From JANQSS01 sp965249735 (GTDB lineage Bacteria; Bacteroidota; Bacteroidia; Chitinophagales; Saprospiraceae), in the NCBI GenBank assembly GCA_965249735.1, contig CBDFMS010000020.1, positions 1 to 64,000 of the forward strand: a stretch of 64,000 nt of DNA, given 5' to 3'. The translations under genes and the position numbers were made by a program. Below are positions 56,069-64,000 of the stretch, one piece after another; within the stretch, counting starts at the first letter, position 1, and each line of letters opens with the position of its first letter. A model generated the notes under the pieces. That model did no database searches. It was not told where the DNA came from and saw only the letters and a program-made list of their open reading frames with translations.

Positions 56069-56485
56069 TTATTGTGGTCGTATCTCCTGGCAAAATTCAA
56101 TCAAAACGCCACCTGCACTTTTGGGGTGAATAAAAAAGATCATTTTATTATCGGCTCCTTTTTTCGGTGCTTCATTTAATACCCGGAGTCCCATTTTTTT
56201 TGCTTCTGTAAACGCGTGTTCAATATCTTCCACTTCAAATGCTATGTGGTGTATTCCGGGGCCACGTTTTTGTATAAAAGCGGATATGGCATCATCCGTT
56301 GCCATTCCACTTAACAATTCAATTTTCGATTCACCTACTTGCAAGAATTTGGTCAAGACTTCTTCTGACTCCACCTCTTCTGACTTGTATACCGGTCGAC
56401 CTAATAGCTTTTCGAACAAATCCTGGGCCGTAGCCTCATTCGTCGCAATTCCTATGTGTTCAATTTTTATTATTCCCAGAGACAT
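56069..56485 (-). CDS. mce: Methylmalonyl-CoA epimerase
   Basis: 138 residues, vicinal oxygen chelate fold, usual length. It begins IKIEHIGIATNE with the first metal His; the other ligands are around IELLSGMATDD and HHIAFEVEDIEHAF, with the final Glu in GGVLIEFCQE. It converts the S and R isomers of methylmalonyl-CoA between propionyl-CoA carboxylase and the B12 mutase. It is transcribed opposite to the hydrolase and just ahead of the GT39 gene end. Confidence 0.94.
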   Translation of the reverse strand: MSLGIIKIEHIGIATNEATAQDLFEKLLGRPVYKSEEVESEEVLTKFLQVGESKIELLSGMATDDAISAFIQKRGPGIHHIAFEVEDIEHAFTEAKKMGLRVLNEAPKKGADNKMIFFIHPKSAGGVLIEFCQEIRPQ

Positions 56486-56546
56486 GATAGACGTGATTTA
56501 CATTTCTTTTTTACAAAGGTATCGTTTAACCTACTTCTCCTTGTTT

Positions 56547-58022
56547 TCATTCCAATTTATTCTCAAAAGACACAAGATATACGCTGCTCCCGGTGCACTC
56601 GTACGATAAAAGAGGCTTGCCCGATTCGCGATTCACCCAACTCATGATGTATTCTTCCTCGTTGGTGCTCTGGGAATCAAATCCTTTTACGTGAGCAAAG
56701 ACCAACCAAACCAGGCCATTTAATGTTTCCATATCTGCATCATAAATCTGAGGATTTTTTCTTCCGTTTTTACCCATGACCGCTATAGGAAGCTGATCGA
56801 ATTCTCCAAATTGGGTATAGAATTTATATGCACGTTCTGCGCCATAATAAACATAAATTTTATGTTGAGGCTGAATATTATCGCGTACGAAATTCAAACT
56901 CATTTTTATTTCTTCTTTCTCAATAGGTATGTCGCCCATTAAAGAATAAAAGAAAAACAAAAAAGGAAGTAGCAACGCCATCCAACGTACGGAAGCGTAA
57001 GCTAATTTGTTGCAAGCGCTCACCCAACCTATACTCATCATAATAATCAGCAGTGGACTGAGATATAAAATAAATCTACCGTAATAAGGATATAATTCCA
57101 ATGCTGATAACATCAGGTGAATCAACGCCGGAACTATTAAAAAATACAACCACCAATATTTCTTTCGGCAAAGAAGAATATATATGCCATAAAGTGCACT
57201 GATCAGGGCAATACTCCAATAAAAATCTACGTCTACAATGCGTCTGAAACTTGTTCCAATTGCATAGATTAGAAATTCATAAAACGCGTTACTGAAAATA
57301 TCTGTGGGAAGAAATTTCGATTGCCAGTGCGTCCGCATAATTTCTGCCGTCGGATGATCATGAATAAAAATGACGTAATTTATTGCCAGAAAAATCAACC
57401 AGGAAACGGGAACGAGTAAGGCAGATGTATGTTTTTTTTGTGTAATTCCTTTATATAGCAGATAGGTCCCGATTAAAAATAATGGAATTACTGAAATCGT
57501 AGATGAAAACATGGCAACCACACCGAACACGGCAAGCCCGACCAAATCGGAAAATTTGTTTTGGCGAAATGACAAAATGAAATTGTATAAAATCAAAATA
57601 ACAGCAATGTCAGTCATGTATTGTTTTACCTCGGTAGCGTAGTAGATCATAAAATATGACACAGAAAAGATCGCCGCAGAAAAAAACGCGACATGTTTAT
57701 TTTCAGAAATACCAAAAGCTAATCGATGTATTAAATAGATGGAGGCGATATAACAAATAAATGGAAACGCACGAAGGGCATACTCGTTGATTCCAAAAAG
57801 ATCGGTAAATGCTTTTTCAATAAAAAGAAATACAATCGGGGCGGCTTGAAAATACTCAAGTGGGTGAAGCAATTCGGCATAGGACCTACTGGCGATATTC
57901 AAAGCCAACGAGACTTCATCTATCCAGAGACTTCGGTCATATAAAAATTGAAAGCATGTAACAGCGATACCGCTAAATATGATCACGTAAAATGGCAGGA
58001 CAGTGGGGCGGCTTTGCTTCAT
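56547..58022 (-). CDS. GT39/ArnT-type glycosyltransferase
   Basis: 491 residues and 11-12 predicted transmembrane helices. Near the N-terminus the conserved acidic pair is seen in RSLWIDEVSLALNIASRSY, where family members use the first-loop Asp/Glu for catalysis. Further conserved elements are HPLEYFQAAP and EYALRAFPFI. The family uses lipid-linked sugars as donors and attaches them to proteins or lipids outside the membrane. The acceptor is unknown. Confidence 0.85.
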   Translation of the reverse strand: MKQSRPTVLPFYVIIFSGIAVTCFQFLYDRSLWIDEVSLALNIASRSYAELLHPLEYFQAAPIVFLFIEKAFTDLFGINEYALRAFPFICYIASIYLIHRLAFGISENKHVAFFSAAIFSVSYFMIYYATEVKQYMTDIAVILILYNFILSFRQNKFSDLVGLAVFGVVAMFSSTISVIPLFLIGTYLLYKGITQKKHTSALLVPVSWLIFLAINYVIFIHDHPTAEIMRTHWQSKFLPTDIFSNAFYEFLIYAIGTSFRRIVDVDFYWSIALISALYGIYILLCRKKYWWLYFLIVPALIHLMLSALELYPYYGRFILYLSPLLIIMMSIGWVSACNKLAYASVRWMALLLPFLFFFYSLMGDIPIEKEEIKMSLNFVRDNIQPQHKIYVYYGAERAYKFYTQFGEFDQLPIAVMGKNGRKNPQIYDADMETLNGLVWLVFAHVKGFDSQSTNEEEYIMSWVNRESGKPLLSYECTGSSVYLVSFENKLE

Positions 58023-58131
58023 CTTTATCCCTTGAAGATCTTTTACATGGGTTTACACTTCGGTGGACATCAGATATAGTGCTGTTGTTGTCGGCAATCT
58101 TATCTTTATCCTATCAGATTAAAGATACCGT

Positions 58132-58896
58132 ATGAATAGTAAACTACAGATTGTTGAAGATTGGCTTCCTCGTTATACCGGAATGCCCTTAGAGGAGTTC
58201 GAAGACTACGTCATCCTGGTGAACTTCACCAATTATGTCAAGATGTTTGCTGAACGATACAACGCTAAGGTCTATCAGCGCAATATGAGTGCGTGTTCTG
58301 CCGAGGGGATTACCATCATCAATTTTGGAATGGGAAGTGCCAATGCAGCAACAGCCATGGATTTGCTGACTGCGACAAAGCCCAAAGCCTGTTTATTCCT
58401 GGGCAAATGCGGCGGAACTAAAAAGAAAAATCAAGTCGGCGACCTCATCCTTCCTATTGCAGCCATACGTGGTGATGGTACATCGGACGACTATTTTCCT
58501 CCAGAAGTACCGGCACTGCCTTCATTTGCCCTCCAAAAAGCGATTTCGACAACCATTCGTGATCATGGTCATGACTATTGGACCGGAACAGTCTATACGA
58601 CAAATCGACGTGTTTGGGAACACGACAAGCGATTTAAGAAGTATCTAAAGAATATCCGTTGTCTGGGTGTGGAAATGGAAACAGCTACGTTGTTTTCTGT
58701 CGGCTTTCACAACCGCATTCCGACCGGAGCTTTGTTGCTGGTCTCGGATATGCCCATGGTCCCTGAAGGTGTGAAGACGAGCAAAAGTGATGTTGTCGTC
58801 ACATCCAACTTTGTCGATGTACATCTCACAATCGGCATAGATTCACTTAATCAGCTCATCAACAACGCGATGACCGTGCGTCATTTGAAGTTCTAA
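58132..58896 (+). CDS. amn: AMP nucleosidase
   Basis: 254 residues of the PNP/UDP phosphorylase fold. Typical segments are IINFGMGSANAATAMDLL, LFLGKCGGTKKKNQVGD, VEMETATLFSVGF (nucleoside-binding Met-Glu) and LLVSDMPMVPEGVKT (active-site Asp). This short form without the N-terminal domain of the E. coli enzyme is common in Bacteroidota. It hydrolyses AMP to adenine and ribose 5-phosphate. The gene is monocistronic. Confidence 0.93.
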   Translation: MNSKLQIVEDWLPRYTGMPLEEFEDYVILVNFTNYVKMFAERYNAKVYQRNMSACSAEGITIINFGMGSANAATAMDLLTATKPKACLFLGKCGGTKKKNQVGDLILPIAAIRGDGTSDDYFPPEVPALPSFALQKAISTTIRDHGHDYWTGTVYTTNRRVWEHDKRFKKYLKNIRCLGVEMETATLFSVGFHNRIPTGALLLVSDMPMVPEGVKTSKSDVVVTSNFVDVHLTIGIDSLNQLINNAMTVRHLKF

Positions 58897-59081
58897 GACG
58901 GAGCTACGACGTCTCTCAATGTCTATTTGAGGGGTCAAATCGTGTTTAAGCTTTCCTATCAATTTTCATTTTTAATTGAACAGATTACTTGTTGTCAACA
59001 ATAGATTATGGACCGAATCGTTTATTATCGACGTGCAAAGTGTTAAAATTCCTCTAAATCTAGACTAATTCTTAATAAGGC

Positions 59082-59112
59082 TTGGTTTTGTTTAACGAAT
59101 TGTGTATTTTTG
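59082..59112 (+). promoter_or_regulatory. Bacteroidota-type promoter of the sigma factor gene
   Basis: TTGG at 59082-59085 and TATTTTTG at 59105-59112 with a 19-bp spacer, a good match to the TTTG/TAnnTTTG pattern, 60 bp before the ATG. Confidence 0.55.
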
Positions 59113-59172
59113 TTTAACCCTGTTGATGAAGAGTTCTTGATCTCTAATTCGGCAAATAACTAAATAGAACCT

Positions 59173-59715
59173 ATGTCCAAGATTGAATTCAACGATAAAC
59201 TCAATGACCTGACACATGTGCTTCGGTCTTTTGCCATGAACTTGACTAAGAATCATGAAAATGCCAATGACTTGTACCAGGAAACAGCATTTCGCGCATT
59301 GACAAACAGAGATAAATTCCGTCCCGGGACCAACTTCAAGGCCTGGATGTTTACCATCATGAAAAACATCTTTATCAACAATTACAGAAAGCGTGTGAAA
59401 GCAGCCACTGTTTTTGATTCGACGGATAACATGTACTTCATCAACTCAGGAAGTGTTGTGATTGGCAACGATGCTGAATCCAATATTCTGATTGCAGAAT
59501 TACAGCGTATGATTGCCTCGCTGGACGACAGCATACGGATTCCATTCGAGATGCACTTCGAGGGCTATAAGTATCAGGAAATCGCTGATGAATTCGAATT
59601 GCCTCTTGGCACCGTCAAAAGCCGTATTTTCTTTGCCCGAAAGGAGCTCAAAGAAATGATCGTCGAGCGGTATGGCAATGCCATCAAGTCTCCAAAATTA
59701 AAGCAGGCTAGCTAG
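59173..59715 (+). CDS. ECF-type RNA polymerase sigma factor
   Basis: 180 residues with sigma region 2 (NHENANDLYQETAFRALTN, GTNFKAWMFTIMKNIFINNY) and region 4 (PFEMHFEGYKYQEIADEFEL followed by PLGTVKSRIFFARKEL). No anti-sigma gene is adjacent; the downstream gene is on the opposite strand and overlaps its last 4 bases. It resembles the group of ECF sigma factors in this phylum often acting without a dedicated anti-sigma. Targets unknown. Confidence 0.95.
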   Translation: MSKIEFNDKLNDLTHVLRSFAMNLTKNHENANDLYQETAFRALTNRDKFRPGTNFKAWMFTIMKNIFINNYRKRVKAATVFDSTDNMYFINSGSVVIGNDAESNILIAELQRMIASLDDSIRIPFEMHFEGYKYQEIADEFELPLGTVKSRIFFARKELKEMIVERYGNAIKSPKLKQAS

Positions 59716-61487
59716 TGCGATTCGGGATCGTGTTCAGGGTCCAGCCAGGGATACAACTTTTCTAATAACGTTCTAAAAAAGCTTCGTTTCGGTCGTTTAA
59801 CCAACTGGTGTTTGACCATATAGGTCGTCACCCCTTTCTCAATCACATGGTGTAGCGGGAAGAGAACACTGAGAATGGCAATCTTGACCAGAAAAATTTT
59901 CAATGGAGCGCCGTGTGCCCAATGATGAATTTTGTTGTCGAGAATTAAAATGACAAATTCGAAAACAAATAGGATACTGAAGAAACTTAACATTTCAATC
60001 ATCCAGGGTCTAACCGACATGGAGCTCACAATGATGAGGGTTAAAAATAGAATAATCAAGCCAACGCCGATGGCCCAGTATTGAATATTATTTTTTCGCT
60101 TTTCTGTTTCTTCAATTAATTGCAGCTCCTCACTGTTTTGCTTCTTCTGATTTTCCAGTTCCATAATGAGCAGATTGACATTGTACTGCTGATTTGAAAC
60201 CTCGCTTAATTTTTTCAATCGTAAATCACTGTAGTGATAGGCCAATTGATACTCGTCGTACTTTCTCGCCAACGAATCCAACGCCTGCGTGATATCCAGA
60301 ATATAGGGCGCATAATTGTGTTTCTCTGCCAGTCTAAGGGCTTGTTGTAGTGTTGCGTACGCTTCTTTTTCTTCTCCCTTACGAAGTAAAAATTGTCCAT
60401 ATCGTCTTAAATAATTCGACTCTCTAACTTCATGGCCATTTTCTTTAGCAGCTTCGATGGCCGTCTTAAAAAAGGCCCTCGCTGAATCTATTTTCGTTTC
60501 ATACTCGCAAAACAGGGCGTTGCTCAGGCAGTAGTCTGGAGAGTTTATGGCTGCTGGATCTTCAGACAATATTTGTCGATAATACGGTTCATAAACCCTA
60601 TAATAATCTTCCAATCGAAAATTATTTATGAGGTGTCCACGGTAAACAGCATTAGCAAAATTTTGTAGTAATTTGTTATTTGTCCTTTCGCAATAGGACA
60701 AAATCGAATTCATGTTGTTTTTTATTCGAATTTCCGGGTTTTCCCTAACAGCGATTTCACATAAATCAAAAAAAGACCACATGAGCTCCGTAGAGTCTAT
60801 TGGCGTCATAGACTCAAGTTCCTCTATCAAAGATAATTTTAGCTCCCTGGATGCTCTATAATTGCCTATTCGATAATGAAATTCACATATTTCCTCTTTT
60901 ATCTCGTGATTCAGGTCATTTTTACAATCCGCATCCAAATGAATTAATAAATTTTCTGCGTTCAATAAGTTTCTATAGGCCTCTCTGATTTGTCTGATTG
61001 CCAACTTTGATTTAGCTGAAGCCAGATTGGCCAAAACCTTAATCTCCGGATCTTCAACAGTAGAGGCGTACGTCATTGCCTGACTGCTAAATTTTAGTGC
61101 CTGGTCTGTTCTGTTGCCATGAGTCAGGCGCTTTGAGAACGCCACCCACAAATCAAATTTTTTAGCCGGGTCAGTTAAACGCCCTTCAAGTTCTGCAATT
61201 CTTTTATAATGCTCGCCATCAATTATACTTGGATTGCCATATTCTTCCCGATTCAAGTAGTCCATTGCCGCTTGCAGAACGTAGTCGTCATTCATCTTAG
61301 ATTCCGCCAAAAGCATAGCCTCCAAACTCAAGCTGTCAGCCCTGTCTTCTTCATTGAGCTGTTGTGAATACCACTTCGCTTTGTCCGCCAACGCTCTCAA
61401 CTGTCCATAAATGTCATTCTGTCCAATACAGACAACACAATTCAAAATCATATATATGACAACGACATATATCTTCAAACCAAACAT
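59712..61487 (-). CDS. TPR-repeat membrane protein
   Basis: 591 residues. Signal peptide (VVVIYMILNCVVCIGQ), then about 400 residues of helical TPR-like repeats (for example GEEKEAYATLQQALRLAEKH), a short coiled coil (LLIMELENQKKQNSEELQLI), and three transmembrane helices near residues 470-570 (YWAIGVGLIILFLTLIIV; MIEMLSFFSILFVFEFVILI; IFLVKIAILSVLFPLHHVI). A basic cytoplasmic end follows (KRPKRSFFRTLLEK). It resembles TPR sensor kinases of the phylum but has no kinase domain. It converges with, and overlaps by 4 bases, the sigma factor gene; a regulatory link is possible but not shown. Confidence 0.8.
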   Translation of the reverse strand: MFGLKIYVVVIYMILNCVVCIGQNDIYGQLRALADKAKWYSQQLNEEDRADSLSLEAMLLAESKMNDDYVLQAAMDYLNREEYGNPSIIDGEHYKRIAELEGRLTDPAKKFDLWVAFSKRLTHGNRTDQALKFSSQAMTYASTVEDPEIKVLANLASAKSKLAIRQIREAYRNLLNAENLLIHLDADCKNDLNHEIKEEICEFHYRIGNYRASRELKLSLIEELESMTPIDSTELMWSFFDLCEIAVRENPEIRIKNNMNSILSYCERTNNKLLQNFANAVYRGHLINNFRLEDYYRVYEPYYRQILSEDPAAINSPDYCLSNALFCEYETKIDSARAFFKTAIEAAKENGHEVRESNYLRRYGQFLLRKGEEKEAYATLQQALRLAEKHNYAPYILDITQALDSLARKYDEYQLAYHYSDLRLKKLSEVSNQQYNVNLLIMELENQKKQNSEELQLIEETEKRKNNIQYWAIGVGLIILFLTLIIVSSMSVRPWMIEMLSFFSILFVFEFVILILDNKIHHWAHGAPLKIFLVKIAILSVLFPLHHVIEKGVTTYMVKHQLVKRPKRSFFRTLLEKLYPWLDPEHDPESH

Positions 61488-62785
61488 ATAATAATATTCT
61501 ATTTATATGATGCGTATTAAGAATCAAAGGGATCAATTTTAAAAATAGCGTTTTTTTTATAAATGATCTAAATCTTCAAATCAGCTTACCAAAAAGGGCA
61601 TCTTTATACTATAGTAGTCGTTGTACTTCATTTAAGTCAAATTATAATGGTATAGGGGGCATTGAATTCGAATTCAGAAAAAATCCTGTTATTTAAAGGA
61701 AACATGTTATTAATCTATGCTATTAGATTTTTTGAAACTGACTTAATCAAATGAAATAAGTATCTATTTGAAGATTAATATATGTGGCGGATAAGGATAA
61801 TTGCTTTTAGTCAATATTATAATTACAGCATATTTATTGCCGCGGATGTATCTTATTCAATATGGAAGCGGAACTCCGGTCATTTTAGTATTGATTGTAC
61901 TCTACCCAGGAATACATATAAGTCTTTTAATTCGACACATGAATTGGTCGACATCTTGCGATATTTATGATGTGTGACGTCAGACCAGCTAAACTTATAT
62001 CAATAATTATACGCGTAACGTTGTTATGCCGAACTTATTCCGGACACCATCACTATACAACGGGGGCAATTTAAATGACTCGGTTGAACTGCGTTGAACA
62101 CAGGAACAAAATAACTGAAACACGATGATCGTACAACTGCCATTTCGTTTTCAGAACCCTTGTCCGGCACGGCGCGATTAGGCGCTATATTTTATGAGAA
62201 TGTACAACACAAACCATACAAAATTCAATAGCGATATACGCTCCAAAACCAGATAGAATTGCCCTCCATGGGCTTTGCTATAACGCACCTAGGTAATTTC
62301 ATTTGTCCCGACAGATTGGGAAAGAAGTCGATAATTTACAGGATTTCAGAAGTTCTCCATTTTGATTTGTTGACCATTTGCTATATATTGACACTTCGTT
62401 AATATAGTGTATAGCGTCATCAGATACGTTCACTCATGAGATTTATTTGTATTAACTCAACAAACACCGGGCTATTGAAATGCCGGGCGTTATATAATGA
62501 CACCGGAATCAACCGATACCTTATTCATTTGTTCTCATTGCTGCTTAACCTGATTTCCGAATTTAACTCCTCAATTTTTATTCCGGATAATCCTTCTTGT
62601 GCGTTGTTTGCATTTCGGGAAGCCCCTATAAAACAATTTGATCGATCAAACTATATAAAGCAAGTCCTGGTGCTTGCAGGTTTTTCGGGATGTACAGTAA
62701 ATTAATGAATCCTCAGAAAACGATTTCGTTTTTTGAATTGACAGGTTAGAAATTAAAGCTTTTTTTATCATATAAATCATTTATT
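61488..62785. other. Gene-poor stretch (1.3 kb)
   Basis: No gene recognised. AT-rich start, then mixed sequence with stops in all frames; two short open frames (61782-61970, 62436-62705) have no family signal, signal peptide or ribosome-binding site. Probably eroded DNA plus promoters for the flanking genes. Confidence 0.5.
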
Positions 62786-63277
62786 ATGGCAAAGCCAAAA
62801 AACATTGCTCCAATAGTTCTCGGCGCGACAACAGCTGTTATGCTTGCATATGCAGTAGGTATAGGTTTTCTCTCACCTTTTTCTCCGGTAACAAAATGCA
62901 AACTTGCTGCCGGCAGTGAATATGTTATTTATTCTACCGCAGCGACTTGGATTCAAAATTACGAACAGGCTTCTAACAATGACCCGACTCTCGTGGCTAG
63001 ATATGAAGACTATGCCAAAGGCGACAACGTATCCGATTGCATCATCAAAATTCTTCGGAGACAAATCACTAAAAAACCATATAAAAAAAGCCACGGTATT
63101 CAGATTCGGTATGGTCTGGTAAATCAAAATGACGATAGAGACACACAGCGTATAGGTATATTACTGCCTATGGAATCGGACGGAACATCTGAGGCGCTGG
63201 TTCAGGACAGAAAAGTCTATACGTTCACATTCCCTCCGAACTTTCAGGACCCTTGTCCTCCACACTGCGATCAATAA
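62786..63277 (+). CDS. Hypothetical membrane-anchored protein (163 residues)
   Basis: I do not recognise the family. One transmembrane helix near the N-terminus (APIVLGATTAVMLAYAVGIG) is followed by a hydrophilic domain with Cys residues at C38 and C82 and a Cys/Pro-rich end (DPCPPHCDQ). Topology suggests the domain is outside the cytoplasm. The gene stands alone between two gene-poor gaps. Confidence 0.6.
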   Translation: MAKPKNIAPIVLGATTAVMLAYAVGIGFLSPFSPVTKCKLAAGSEYVIYSTAATWIQNYEQASNNDPTLVARYEDYAKGDNVSDCIIKILRRQITKKPYKKSHGIQIRYGLVNQNDDRDTQRIGILLPMESDGTSEALVQDRKVYTFTFPPNFQDPCPPHCDQ

Positions 63278-63731
63278 TTCTCAGTGGGACGCCTAGGCTG
63301 GGCCTTTCTTAGCCAACTTTAGCGATCCATAATTTGATCTGTGTGATTGGCTGGGTTTTTTAATCACTAGAGTGAACAATACTTTCTGAATGCTCACAGG
63401 GAACAGGTCCTTGCATCCTGTGAATTTTCAGATGTAAGTTTTGGCTCGTAGGATGTTTGTGACAGAGCCTTACTTCATATACGAGGTCATATATCGCCCG
63501 AATATTTTCCGGCAAAAATATTTACTTAAGTTTAATTGGTTTTTTACAGGGGTAAAATTGGGTTAGGGGAGGCGGCTTGCCACCTGCCCTATAATATTCC
63601 ATCGACTATTGCTTCTACACAGGCACTTATATATCTTCCACAGTCAATCTACCCGGCACCCATCATGGTACTTCGCTGAACCACTCAATCGTTATATTTG
63701 GGCGTGATAATCTAACTACAATCTTACCCCT
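63278..63731. promoter_or_regulatory. Intergenic region with promoter of the S9 peptidase gene
   Basis: 454 bp without a gene. A GTGATT / AATCAC inverted repeat (63343-63367) around a T6 run may end the upstream transcript. TATATTTG at 63693-63700, 31 bp before the peptidase ATG, matches the Bacteroidota -7 consensus; the -33 part is weak. Confidence 0.4.
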
Positions 63732-64000
63732 ATGATGCGATTACTTTGCTTGTGTACAATTAGTCTGTTTTACTTCATGAGCGTAGCTCAACAAACGATG
63801 ACGCCCGAACTCCTATGGCAATTGGGGAGAGTTGGCGGTGTGGGGGTCAGTGACGATGGAAAGCAGGTATTATATACCGTACGAACATATGATGCCACAC
63901 TCAATACCAGTTCCAGCCTCATGTATTCCATTCCAATTGAAGGCGGTGAGGCAACCCTGATTGAAACATCGGATAGTGTTATATCTGACAAGAATGTTTC
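63732..64000 (+). CDS. S9-family prolyl oligopeptidase-like peptidase, 3' partial
   Basis: The window ends after about 89 codons. A signal peptide (LLCLCTISLFYFMSVAQ) is followed by MTPELLWQLGRVGGVGVSDD and GKQVLYTVRTYDATLNT, then YSIPIEGGEATLIE, the usual start of the beta-propeller of S9 acylaminoacyl/dipeptidyl peptidases. The catalytic alpha/beta-hydrolase domain lies beyond the edge. The start is the ATG at 63732; a second ATG follows directly. It should be exported. Confidence 0.85.
   Translation, partial: MMRLLCLCTISLFYFMSVAQQTMTPELLWQLGRVGGVGVSDDGKQVLYTVRTYDATLNTSSSLMYSIPIEGGEATLIETSDSVISDKNV

Noticed and set aside
62436..62705. 89-residue frame in the gene-poor stretch.
   Set aside because: No signal peptide, family motif or ribosome-binding site; codon use looks random.

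Overview
The window looks like a chromosomal segment of a Bacteroidota bacterium, possibly close to Saprospiria (inference from gene content only, no marker gene present). The evidence is a type IX secretion (T9SS) sorting domain, propeller-type sensor kinases of the LytS and hybrid (HTCS) kinds, LytTR regulators, YadA-head and thrombospondin type-3 surface proteins, TAnnTTTG-like -7 promoter elements, and mostly AT-rich DNA with weak Shine-Dalgarno sites.

Layout. 1-4.6 kb: the C-terminal end of a toxin whose residues match the edema factor/CyaA/ExoY nucleotidyl cyclase core, then a propeller LytS kinase and LytTR response regulator. 4.8-16 kb: a mobile-element-damaged zone. A TPR gene ends at an IS1595-type transposase that is itself split by a complete IS21-type element (6811-9342). 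A C69 dipeptidase, a MaoC hydratase, an MFS transporter and a serine hydrolase follow, then a second TPR gene split by an IS3/IS407-type element (about 14548-15778). 16-18.7 kb: a second serine hydrolase, whose signal peptide is out of frame across a T9 run, and a homocysteine S-methyltransferase. 18.8-20.2 kb: two GC-richer minus-strand genes that look foreign.

21.2-29.6 kb is the most interesting region. An NtrC-type response regulator and an NtrB-type sensor kinase bracket a Tat-exported molybdoenzyme whose active-site residues match the respiratory arsenate reductase ArrA. With it are a four-cluster [4Fe-4S] subunit (ArrB-like) carrying a C-terminal T9SS sorting domain, a TorD-type chaperone and a MobB-like protein. 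This suggests a molybdoenzyme folded in the cytoplasm, exported through Tat with its Fe-S subunit as hitch-hiker, and then moved to the cell surface by T9SS. No membrane quinol-oxidising subunit is present.

29.8-36 kb: a MarR-RND-TolC efflux operon with a perfect inverted-repeat operator. 36-50 kb: a DUF2652/SRPBCC protein, a DUF3137 protein, an 87-residue protein that is 63% lysine, a sulfatase-fold lipoprotein lacking catalytic residues, a membrane-anchored TPR-CHAT protein, a TSP3 surface protein, a K+ channel, a flippase, and an orphan LytTR regulator paired with a YadA-head surface protein. 50-64 kb: a 1369-residue HTCS, then housekeeping genes (pterin dehydratase, NlpC/P60 hydrolase, methylmalonyl-CoA epimerase, GT39 transferase, AMP nucleosidase, a sigma factor), a TPR membrane protein, a 1.3-kb stretch without recognisable genes, a small hypothetical protein, and the start of an S9 peptidase at the right edge. 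No rRNA, tRNA or CRISPR array was seen.
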